From contig CAJMRM010000055.1 in assembly GCA_905215775.1 (NCBI GenBank), forward strand, positions 1-19,414: a stretch of 19,414 nt of DNA, given 5' to 3'. This document shows, piece after piece, positions 1 through 7,829 of this stretch. Each line of letters starts with the position of its first letter. Position 1 is the first letter of the stretch. The DNA is from an uncultured bacterium (GTDB lineage: Bacteria; Bacillota; Clostridia; Lachnospirales; Lachnospiraceae). A program made the translations under genes and the position numbers. The notes under the pieces were generated by a model. The model was not told where the DNA came from and searched no databases. It saw nothing but the letters and a program-made list of their open reading frames with translations.

Positions 1-74
1 ATAAAAAACGCTCCGCGGGGATCGCCATGGGGCGGAAGGGAATTATGCCGCAGAAACGGCCCGCCGCAGGCGGA

Positions 75-100
75 GAAGCCCGCAACCGGGCTTCTTTCTT
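75..100 (+). terminator. Intrinsic terminator at the left edge, convergent with ilvN
   Basis: A perfect 8-bp stem (GAAGCCCG / CGGGCTTC, loop CAAC) is followed on the plus strand by the T-rich tract TTCTTTCTT. The T tract points to termination of a plus-strand gene lying left of the window. The hairpin sits just past the ilvN stop codon, so it may also stop ilvBN transcripts, although the minus strand has no good T run after it. Bases 1-74 hold no gene I can support, only a small CCGCC-GCA-GGCGG hairpin at 61-73. Confidence 0.7.
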
Positions 101-578
101 ATATATGATCCTTGGACATGCAGATGGTCCCGGTCCTTTGAAGCTCCAGGATCCCAAAGCTCCTGGACAGCTCAATGAAATTTTCCACCTCATCGGGAGA
201 CGCATGGAATTCGATGACCATGTTTTTTGCTGAAACATGGACGATCCTTGCCCCCATGACGCTGCATAGCTCGATCAGGGAGGCCCGGTTGGTCTGGGAG
301 TAGGAGACCTTCATGAGCATCATTTCCAGAAGCACGCTTTTTGTCTCCTCCAGCCGGCGGACCTTGATCACGTCCAGCTTTTTATTCAGGTGCTTTTCGA
401 TCTGGTCAATGGTTCTCTGATCCCCGGTAGAAACGATGGTCATGCTGGAAATGTCCTTCCGCTCCGTCACTCCCACCGCCAGGCTGTCGATATTAAATGC
501 CCTTCTGGCGAAAAGTCCCGCGATCTGGGACAGGACGCCGTCTTTATTTTCTACCAGTACGGAAAAAATCCCTTTCAT
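99..578 (-). CDS. ilvN: Acetolactate synthase small (regulatory) subunit
   Basis: 159 residues, the usual length of the acetolactate synthase regulatory subunit. The N-terminal half is a typical ACT domain (starts MKGIFSVLVENKDGVL, then NIDSLAVGVTE) that binds branched-chain amino acids, normally valine, and feeds back on the catalytic subunit. The second half matches the family's C-terminal domain (YSQTNRASLIELC near residue 93 onward). A GGGAGGAG ribosome binding site lies 6-7 bases before the ATG. It follows ilvB by 13 bases on the same strand, so the two are co-transcribed and probably translated in balance. ilvH is the alternative symbol for the same family. Family assignment is secure; the effector is inferred from the family. 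Confidence 0.93.
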   Translation of the reverse strand: MKGIFSVLVENKDGVLSQIAGLFARRAFNIDSLAVGVTERKDISSMTIVSTGDQRTIDQIEKHLNKKLDVIKVRRLEETKSVLLEMMLMKVSYSQTNRASLIELCSVMGARIVHVSAKNMVIEFHASPDEVENFIELSRSFGILELQRTGTICMSKDHI

Positions 579-591
579 GCTGTGCTCCTCC

Positions 592-2214
592 CTATTTGGT
601 GTTGTTGGCGCTGTCCACCCGGCAGACCATGATGCAGGCGCGGCTGCACGCTAAAAAGCCATCCAGGACGCGGTCCAGGTCTTCGTTGCTGCTGCAGGAA
701 AAATAGTCCATATCATAGGCCTCGGCGATCTTATCGTAGCGGGGATAATCGTACAGCTGCACGCCGAAGTAATGGCCGTCGTATGTTTTTTCCTGATGCT
801 CCCGCACCAGCCCTAAAAATTCATTCTGGACCACCAGGATCTTCAGCGGAAGACGGTTGACGGCAATGGTCCCCAGCTCATACATGGACATCTGGAAGGA
901 GCCGTCGCCGCAGACTGCCACCACCTGGGCCTTTGGACAGCACATTTTGGCTCCGATGGCAGCCGGGATGGAATACCCCATGGTGCCCATGCCTCCGGTG
1001 GTCAGGAACCGGCCGTTCTTCATTACGTAATTATCTGCTGACCAGAGCTGGTTCTGGCCCACGTCTGCCACATAAATGGCATCCGCTTCCATTTTTTCCG
1101 ATAAATGCTGCACCAGAAGATTTGGGTTCACCAGCCGGCTGCTGAAGGTCCGGTGATCCACAGTGCTTTTCTTGATCTCTGTGAGCTCCTGGATCCAGGA
1201 AGCCGTATCCAGGGAAAATTCCTCCTGGAGAAGGCGTCCAAAGATCTCCCTTGCATCCCCCACCAGAGGGATCGTGGGCCCCAGGTTCTTCCCGATCTCG
1301 GCCGTGTCGATGTCAATGTGGATGATGTTCACCTGCTTTTCCAGATGCTGGGGTTTTGGAACGGCCCGGTCCGCGATCCTGGCTCCGACGATGATCAGAA
1401 GATCGCTGGCCGATACTGCCCGGTTGGCGTAGGGCTTTCCGTTGTTTCCCAGCATTCCGAAATACAGGGGATGGGACTTGGGAAGAACGCCAATGCCCAT
1501 CATGGTGGTCACCAGCGGGATCTGGTTCTTTTCACAGAACTGTCTGAGACAGGCCTCCGCGTCGCCCAGGATCACGCCTCCTCCGGCGCACACCAAAGGC
1601 CTCCGGGCCTTTTTGATGGCTGCGATCACCTTATTCATCTGCTGGTCATTGCCCCGGGTACTGGGCTTGTAGCCCCGGATATGCACCTCCTGGGGGTAGG
1701 AAAAGGGTCTTTTTAAGGAAGCCATCTGGACGTCACAGGGAATGTCGATGAGGACCGGTCCTTTCCGGCCGGTGGAGGCAATATAAAAGGCCTCCTTCAT
1801 GATCCTGGGAATGTCGTCCGGGTTCTTTACCAGATAGCTGTATTTGACGAAGGATTCTGTGGCGCCCCTCATATCGGCCTCCTGGAACACATCCCGGCCC
1901 AGAAGGCTGCTGTTGACCTGGCCCGTAATGGCCACCATGGGGATGCTGTCGGCGCAGGCCGTGGCCAGGGCGGTGATCAGATTGGTGGCTCCTGGGCCGG
2001 ATGAGGTGACGCAGACTGCCGGCTTTCTGGATATCCTCGCATAGCCGCTGGCTGCGTGGCCGGCCGCCTGTTCCTGGCGCACCAGGACGTGTTCAATGGA
2101 GCCGGAGGCAAAGACCTCCTCGTAAAACGGGGCGATCGCCACCCCCGGATACCCAAAGATCCTGGTGATCCCCTCAGCTTCCAGACACCGGACCATTGCT
2201 TCTGCACCATTCAT
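592..2214 (-). CDS. ilvB: Acetolactate synthase large (catalytic) subunit
   Basis: Thiamine-diphosphate enzyme that condenses two pyruvates to acetolactate (valine/leucine) or pyruvate with 2-oxobutyrate (isoleucine). I start it at the ATG at 2214 (540 residues) because AGGAGG lies 6-7 bases upstream; the open frame runs on to 2343 but that part overlaps the promoter. Visible features: FGYPG near residue 20; the catalytic Glu48 in RQEQAAGHAASGYAR; SSGPGATN; and the metal/ThDP motif GDG...N at about 436-464. The second glycine of the common FGYPGG motif is Val25 here. Length is slightly short for the family (usually about 550-570). It leads the ilvBN operon; the ilvA gene that supplies 2-oxobutyrate lies about 10 kb away at 12354. 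A catabolic acetolactate synthase is less likely because a regulatory subunit gene follows directly. Confidence 0.93.
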   Translation of the reverse strand: MNGAEAMVRCLEAEGITRIFGYPGVAIAPFYEEVFASGSIEHVLVRQEQAAGHAASGYARISRKPAVCVTSSGPGATNLITALATACADSIPMVAITGQVNSSLLGRDVFQEADMRGATESFVKYSYLVKNPDDIPRIMKEAFYIASTGRKGPVLIDIPCDVQMASLKRPFSYPQEVHIRGYKPSTRGNDQQMNKVIAAIKKARRPLVCAGGGVILGDAEACLRQFCEKNQIPLVTTMMGIGVLPKSHPLYFGMLGNNGKPYANRAVSASDLLIIVGARIADRAVPKPQHLEKQVNIIHIDIDTAEIGKNLGPTIPLVGDAREIFGRLLQEEFSLDTASWIQELTEIKKSTVDHRTFSSRLVNPNLLVQHLSEKMEADAIYVADVGQNQLWSADNYVMKNGRFLTTGGMGTMGYSIPAAIGAKMCCPKAQVVAVCGDGSFQMSMYELGTIAVNRLPLKILVVQNEFLGLVREHQEKTYDGHYFGVQLYDYPRYDKIAEAYDMDYFSCSSNEDLDRVLDGFLACSRACIMVCRVDSANNTK

Positions 2215-2250
2215 ATTGTTTCCTCCTGAAGTGAGATTCGATTTTTTTCG

Positions 2251-2279
2251 ATTATAAGGAGTTGGGAGAGAAGTGTCAA
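2251..2279 (-). promoter_or_regulatory. Consensus promoter for ilvBN
   Basis: On the minus strand, TTGACA (2279-2274) and TATAAT (2256-2251) are separated by exactly 17 bases, a perfect housekeeping-sigma promoter. The predicted start lies near 2243, leaving a leader of only about 30 bases before the ilvB ATG. There is no room for a leader peptide, T-box or attenuator downstream of this promoter, so any control must act at initiation or on the enzyme. Confidence 0.85.
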
Positions 2280-2290
2280 GGGAATTATAG

Positions 2291-2333
2291 GCTCCTCCGG
2301 AAGGAGGCATACCCAGGCCTCCCTCCGGGGAGC
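2291..2333. repeat. Long GC-rich inverted repeat in the ilvB/pyrG divergent region
   Basis: GCTCC-T-CCGGAAGGAGGC on the left pairs with GCCTCCCTCCGG-GGAGC on the right: 17 pairs, one of them a wobble, with a single bulged T and a loop of about 8 bases. Neither side is followed by a T run, so it is not an intrinsic terminator. It lies upstream of the ilvB promoter and upstream of the pyrG promoters. It could be an operator, a cruciform-forming palindrome or a dispersed repeat; I cannot tell which. Confidence 0.6.
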
Positions 2334-2411
2334 AGCGCGTCATAACCCGGCTACGGAAGCATCAAGAACAAAAGCTCCTGTGAATTTTTTTTAAAACCTT
2401 AAAAAAAACTC

Positions 2412-2471
2412 TTTACAAATCCCCCAAAAAAGAATATATTAGTTCCATATTTTTTTTCAAATTCATATATT
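2412..2471 (+). promoter_or_regulatory. Two candidate tandem promoters for pyrG-dapL
   Basis: The distal candidate is TTTACA (2412-2417), 17 bases, TATATT (2435-2440), with a start near 2447. The proximal candidate is TTCCAT (2443-2448), 17 bases, TATATT (2466-2471), which would start at the GGGG run at 2479-2482. The distal one has the better -35 box. The proximal one has the suggestive feature that its transcript would begin with a run of G, as in the CTP-sensing pyrG leader of Bacillus subtilis. Which is used cannot be decided from sequence. Confidence 0.6.
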
Positions 2472-2478
2472 CGATTCT

Positions 2479-2522
2479 GGGGACAATGGTGTCAGCTCCT
2501 AAGGGAACTGTCACCATTTTTT
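2479..2522 (+). promoter_or_regulatory. pyrG leader attenuator (intrinsic terminator ahead of the gene)
   Basis: An AATGGTG-T-CAG-C-TCC arm starting at 2485 pairs with GGA-A-CTG-T-CACCATT ending at 2518, with two internal mismatches, followed by six T (2517-2522). This is a convincing terminator lying 30 bases before the pyrG start codon, so transcription must read through it to express pyrG and dapL. A competing fold exists: GGGG (2479-2482) can pair with CTCC (2495-2498), and GAC/GUC (2482-2484 with 2491-2493) can close a six-base loop AAUGGU. Both would occupy the terminator's 5' arm, as an antiterminator would. The terminator is seen; the regulation is inferred. Confidence 0.75.
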
Positions 2523-2552
2523 ATATTGACCCAGGGACCAGGAGGACAGGAT

Positions 2553-4301
<1,749 letters not shown>

Positions 4302-4326
4302 ACCCAGAATAAAGGAGGCCTTTATC

Positions 4327-5541
4327 ATGTATACAGCCAACCAGAATTTTTCCCGCCTGCCGGGAAGCTATCTTTTTTCTGCCATTGCCGGAAAGGTCGC
4401 CGATTTCCAGGCGGCCCATCCGGAGACCGAGCTCCTCCGCCTGGGGATCGGTGATGTGACCCAGCCCATCGTTCCAGCTGTTCTTAAAGCCCTGCACCGA
4501 GCCGCAGATGAAATGGGACAGCGGGATACCTTCCGCGGATACGGACCGGAGCGGGGCTACCAGTTCCTGCGGGCTGCCATTGCGGACCATGATTTCAAAG
4601 CCCGGGGCTGCAGGATCTCCCCGGACGAGATTTTCATCTCCGACGGCGCCAAGGGTGACGCCGCCAGTATCCAGGAGCTGTTCGGTCCCAATGACCGGAT
4701 CGCCGTCTGTGATCCCGTATATCCGGTCTATCTGGACAGCAATGTCATGGCTGGCCGCACCGGGCTTTACGACCCGTCCACCGGAAAATTCGAAGGCGTG
4801 ACCTATATGCCCTGTACAGAAGAAAACCACTTTATCCCGGAGCTTCCCAGGGAGGCCGCCGATATTATTTATCTCTGCTTCCCCAATAACCCCACCGGAG
4901 AGGCCGTAAAAAGAGAAGAGCTCCAGAAGTGGGTGGATTACGCCAATGCGCATGGCTCTGTGATCATTTTCGACGCAGCCTATGAGTCTTATATCACAAG
5001 CCCAGGGGTTCCCCACTCCATTTACGAATGCGAAGGGGCAAAAACGTGTGCCATTGAGCTCAGGAGCTTTTCTAAAAAGGCTGGTTTTACCGGCCTGAGG
5101 CTGGGGTTCTGTGTGATCCCGGAGACGCTGGAGCGCGGCGGCGTAAGCCTTCGCGATCTGTGGCTCCGCCGACAGGGAAGCAAGTATAACGGGACCCCCT
5201 ATATCATCCAGAGAGCCGGAGAAGCTGTCTATTCCGAGGAAGGAAGCCGTCAGGTACAGGAACAGGTGGACGCTTACATGAAAAATGCCGCCCTTCTCCT
5301 CCACGGTCTCCGGAATGCGGGCTTTACCGCCTACGGCGGGGTGGATTCTCCTTATATCTGGATGAAAACTCCGGACCACATGACCTCCTGGGAGTTTTTT
5401 GACCATCTTCTGGCCCGCGCCGGGATCGTGGGAACGCCAGGATCCGGCTTTGGTCCGTCCGGAGAGGGCTTTTTCCGGCTGACGGCCTTTGGAACGTATG
5501 AAAATTCCTTAAAGGCCCTTGACCGGATCCGGAATATCTAA
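4327..5541 (+). CDS. dapL: LL-diaminopimelate aminotransferase
   Basis: 404 residues, PLP-dependent fold-type I aminotransferase. DapL converts L-tetrahydrodipicolinate directly to LL-diaminopimelate with glutamate as donor, a one-step route to meso-DAP for peptidoglycan and to lysine. Diagnostic segments: LRLGIGDVTQPI, FRGYGPERGYQFLR, FISDGAKGDAASIQ, CFPNNPTG, and the PLP lysine Lys250 in SFSKKAGFTGLRLGF. The start at 4327 is preceded by AAAGGAGG. It follows pyrG by 25 bases with no terminator and ends in a strong terminator, so pyrG and dapL form one transcription unit under the pyrG attenuator. The substrate assignment rests on close match to the DapL subgroup; a general aspartate-type aminotransferase is unlikely. 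Confidence 0.92.
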   Translation: MYTANQNFSRLPGSYLFSAIAGKVADFQAAHPETELLRLGIGDVTQPIVPAVLKALHRAADEMGQRDTFRGYGPERGYQFLRAAIADHDFKARGCRISPDEIFISDGAKGDAASIQELFGPNDRIAVCDPVYPVYLDSNVMAGRTGLYDPSTGKFEGVTYMPCTEENHFIPELPREAADIIYLCFPNNPTGEAVKREELQKWVDYANAHGSVIIFDAAYESYITSPGVPHSIYECEGAKTCAIELRSFSKKAGFTGLRLGFCVIPETLERGGVSLRDLWLRRQGSKYNGTPYIIQRAGEAVYSEEGSRQVQEQVDAYMKNAALLLHGLRNAGFTAYGGVDSPYIWMKTPDHMTSWEFFDHLLARAGIVGTPGSGFGPSGEGFFRLTAFGTYENSLKALDRIRNI

Positions 5542-5564
5542 AAAGCTGGAAAAATTTCTGTTTC

Positions 5565-5611
5565 CCGCCCCGGAGATCTCATCGCATAAGGATCTCCGGA
5601 GCGGTTTTTTT
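5565..5611 (+). terminator. Terminator of the pyrG-dapL operon
   Basis: CCGC-C-CCGGAGATC pairs with GATCTCCGG-A-GCGG (13 pairs with one internal mismatch), followed by seven T. It lies 23 bases past the dapL stop codon and separates this operon from plsX. Confidence 0.9.
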
Positions 5612-5665
5612 ATTTGCCTCCCCTCCAGGAAATGCGGGATCTGGGGCTCTGCACAAAAAAACCTA

Positions 5666-5694
5666 TTGATTTTATACAAGCTATCTAGTATATT
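5666..5694 (+). promoter_or_regulatory. Promoter for the plsX-acpP-rnc-smc-ftsY-ilvA operon
   Basis: TTGATT (5666-5671), a 17-base spacer and TATATT (5689-5694) lie 30 bases before the plsX ATG and directly after the preceding terminator. I see no FapR-type or other clear operator beside it. Confidence 0.75.
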
Positions 5695-5724
5695 ATTGGT
5701 AGATTTAGACAGGGAGCCAATTAT

Positions 5725-6744
5725 ATGATTAAAATTGCAGTAGACGCCATGGGCGGTGACAACGCGCCCGCCGAGATCGTTAAGGGCGCTGTGGAGGCCG
5801 TCAGCGAACGGCCGGATATCACGGTCTGTCTCACAGGACGGGAAGATATCATTAAAAAAGAACTGGAAAAGTATACTTATAAGAAAGAACAGATCGAGAT
5901 CCTTCATGCCTCCGAGGTCATTGAGACCGGGGAGCCTCCGGTGAACGCGATCCGTAAGAAAAAGGATTCCTCCATCGTGGCAGGTATGAACCTGGTGAAG
6001 CGGGGAGAGGCAGACGGCTTTGTTTCCGCCGGAAGCTCCGGAGCCATTCTGGTGGGCGGACAGGTGATCGTCGGAAGGCTCAAGGGAGTAGAGCGGCCTC
6101 CGCTTGCGCCTCTGATCCCCACAGAGAAGGGATTTTCCCTTCTGATCGACTGCGGGGCCAATGTGGACGCCAGGCCGTCCCATCTGGTCCAGTTTGCCCA
6201 GATGGGATCCATTTATATGGAACACGTCATGGGGATAAAGAACCCCCGGGTGGCCATCGTCAACATCGGGGCAGAAGAGGAAAAGGGCAACGCCCTGGTG
6301 AAGGAGACCTTCCCCCTTTTAAAGGAATGTCCGGGGATCAATTTCATCGGAAGCATCGAGGCCCGGGAGATCCCCCACGGAGGCGCCGACGTGATCGTCT
6401 GCGAGGCCTTTGTGGGCAATGTGATCCTGAAGCTTTATGAGGGCGTGGGCGCTACTATGATCTCCATGATCAAAAAAGGAATGATCTCCTCCCTCCAGTC
6501 AAAGATCGGAGCGCTCCTCATCAAGCCGGCTTTAAAATCTACCTTAAAGAGCTTCGACGCCTCCCAGTACGGAGGGGCGCCGTTACTGGGACTTAAGGGC
6601 CTGGTGGTCAAGACCCACGGAAGCTCTAAAGCCAATGAGGTAAAGAACTCCATTATCCAGTGCATCGCTTTTAAGGAGCAGGCCATCAGTGAAAAGATCG
6701 GCCAGTGCCTGGCTCCGGAGAAAGAGGATACAAAAGAGCCATAA
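5725..6744 (+). CDS. plsX: Phosphate acyltransferase PlsX
   Basis: 339 residues, the family's usual length. PlsX moves acyl groups from acyl-ACP to phosphate to give acyl-phosphate, the donor for PlsY in the first step of phospholipid synthesis; it is a peripheral membrane enzyme. Typical segments: IAVDAMGGDNAP at the N terminus, SAGSSGAILVGG, LIDCGANVDARP, VAIVNIGAEEEKGN, and CEAFVGNVILKLYEG. The start is the ATG at 5725 with AGGGAG upstream. It heads a six-gene operon; the neighbouring acpP encodes the carrier that delivers its substrate, a classic pairing. Confidence 0.95.
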   Translation: MIKIAVDAMGGDNAPAEIVKGAVEAVSERPDITVCLTGREDIIKKELEKYTYKKEQIEILHASEVIETGEPPVNAIRKKKDSSIVAGMNLVKRGEADGFVSAGSSGAILVGGQVIVGRLKGVERPPLAPLIPTEKGFSLLIDCGANVDARPSHLVQFAQMGSIYMEHVMGIKNPRVAIVNIGAEEEKGNALVKETFPLLKECPGINFIGSIEAREIPHGGADVIVCEAFVGNVILKLYEGVGATMISMIKKGMISSLQSKIGALLIKPALKSTLKSFDASQYGGAPLLGLKGLVVKTHGSSKANEVKNSIIQCIAFKEQAISEKIGQCLAPEKEDTKEP

Positions 6745-6790
6745 AATAAAAATTAATATATAAAATAGAACAGAGAGGATGGAAATTTTT

Positions 6791-7021
6791 ATGGAATTTG
6801 AAAAATTACAGCAGATCATTGCAGAGGTGTTAAATATTGACGCAGATGAGATCACAATGAACACCACCTTCGTGGATGACCTGGGAGCAGACTCCCTGGA
6901 CGTGTTCCAGATCATCATGGGCATCGAGGAAGAGTTTGACATTGAGATCCCCACAGAGGCTGCCGAGAAGATCGTCAGCGTGGGTGATGCCGTAGAGCAG
7001 ATCAAAAATGCATTAAATTAA
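6791..7021 (+). CDS. acpP: Acyl carrier protein
   Basis: 76 residues when started at the ATG at 6791, the standard ACP length; an in-frame ATG at 6779 overlaps the GAGAGGA ribosome binding site and is less likely. The phosphopantetheine attachment site is Ser35 in DDLGADSLD, followed by the acidic helix II (MGIEEEFDIEIP) that docks to fatty-acid enzymes. It carries growing acyl chains for fatty-acid and phospholipid synthesis. It sits 46 bases after plsX in an AT-rich gap that could hold an extra promoter (TATAAA-like at 6759), which I cannot confirm. Confidence 0.95.
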   Translation: MEFEKLQQIIAEVLNIDADEITMNTTFVDDLGADSLDVFQIIMGIEEEFDIEIPTEAAEKIVSVGDAVEQIKNALN

Positions 7022-7024
7022 GGC

Positions 7025-7043
7025 TTTCCGGAATTTCCGGAAA
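7025..7043 (+). repeat. Small palindrome after acpP
   Basis: TTTCCGG-AATTT-CCGGAAA forms a perfect 7-bp hairpin three bases past the acpP stop codon. No T run follows. It may protect the acpP mRNA 3' end or stack with the larger hairpin that begins 4 bases later. Confidence 0.5.
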
Positions 7044-7046
7044 TGA

Positions 7047-7096
7047 GGGGCTGTTGCAAAAGGGAAGCTCAGAAACCGCGCTTTTGCAACAGCTCC
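7047..7096 (+). promoter_or_regulatory. Long hairpin in the acpP-rnc gap, possible RNase III site
   Basis: GGGGCTGTTGCAAAAG (7047-7062) pairs with CTTTTGCAACAGCTCC (7081-7096): 16 pairs, one G-U wobble, with an 18-base loop. Only ATTTTCC follows, so it is a poor terminator. It ends 27 bases before the rnc start. Long uninterrupted stems ahead of rnc are known targets for RNase III self-cleavage in E. coli and Streptomyces, so autoregulation is a reasonable guess. The arms also resemble short terminal inverted repeats of some insertion sequences. Confidence 0.6.
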
Positions 7097-7123
7097 ATTT
7101 TCCATTATAAGGAGGAAACATTC

Positions 7124-7816
7124 TTGGATAAAAAATTAAAAACGCTGGAGGAGATCATCGGCTACACGTTTAAAAATGAACACCTTCTTCCCCATGCCCT
7201 GACCCACAGCTCCTATGCCAACGAACGTCACTGGGATAAAAAGCGGTGCAATGAGCGTCTGGAGTTCCTGGGTGATGCGGTGCTTGAGGTGGTCAGCAGT
7301 GAGTTTCTGTTTTTAAATCACCCGGATATGCCAGAGGGCGAAATGACAAAGCTCCGGGCCAGCCTGGTCTGCGAACCGGCCCTGGCCTACTGCGCCGAGG
7401 CTATTTCTCTGGGCGACTATTTGATCCTTGGAAAGGGCGAGGATATGACGGGAGGACGAAAGCGGCCCTCGGTGGTCTCTGACGCCATGGAGGCGGTGAT
7501 CGGAGCCATTTACCTGGATGGTGGTCTTGCTAATGCAAAAGAGTTCATCCATCGTTTTATCTTAAACGATATTGAGCATAAACAGCTCTTTTACGATAGC
7601 AAAACTATTTTACAGGAGATCGTACAGGCAGAATTCAAGGATCCGCTGACCTATGAGCTCATAAAAGAAGAGGGGCCGGATCACAATAAAACCTTTGAGG
7701 TCTGCGCAAGGATCGGTTCCCGGGAGATCGGCCGCGGAGCCGGGCGGACAAAAAAGGCCGCGGAGCAGCTGGCTGCCTACCGGGGGATCTGCGAGCTGAA
7801 AAAAACAGACCAGTAG
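7124..7816 (+). CDS. rnc: Ribonuclease III
   Basis: Double-strand-specific endoribonuclease for rRNA and mRNA processing. I choose the TTG at 7124 as start because AAGGAGG lies 8 bases upstream and it gives 230 residues, the family norm; an upstream in-frame ATG at 7043 would place the long hairpin inside the coding region. The signature NERLEFLGD is at residues 43-51, and the second catalytic cluster is DAMEAVIGAIYLDGG. The C terminus is a dsRNA-binding domain (DPLTYELIKEEGPDH..., ending GRTKKAAEQLAA). It is 13 bases ahead of smc, in the conserved rnc-smc-ftsY order of Firmicutes. Confidence 0.95.
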   Translation: MDKKLKTLEEIIGYTFKNEHLLPHALTHSSYANERHWDKKRCNERLEFLGDAVLEVVSSEFLFLNHPDMPEGEMTKLRASLVCEPALAYCAEAISLGDYLILGKGEDMTGGRKRPSVVSDAMEAVIGAIYLDGGLANAKEFIHRFILNDIEHKQLFYDSKTILQEIVQAEFKDPLTYELIKEEGPDHNKTFEVCARIGSREIGRGAGRTKKAAEQLAAYRGICELKKTDQ

Positions 7817-7829
7817 AAAAAGGTGCAGT

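Noticed and set aside
27..233. 68-codon plus-strand open frame at the left edge
   Set aside because: It crosses the 75-94 terminator and overlaps ilvN antisense, with no family features.
2214..2290. T-box or leader-peptide attenuator for ilvBN
   Set aside because: The consensus promoter leaves only about 30 bases of leader, with no T-box motif or terminator hairpin.
2214..2343. Longer ilvB reading frame with 43 extra N-terminal residues
   Set aside because: It runs through the TTGACA/TATAAT promoter, whereas the ATG at 2214 has an ideal AGGAGG site and gives a normal family N terminus.
2400..2484. First (P1) hexaloop hairpin of a canonical ANTAR target upstream of the pyrG terminator
   Set aside because: The stretch is A/T homopolymer-rich with almost no G; no stem closing a loop with A at position 1 and G at position 4 was found.
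7047..7096. Hairpin before rnc as an intrinsic terminator
   Set aside because: Only ATTTTCC follows the stem, and rnc has no other clear promoter between the hairpin and its start.
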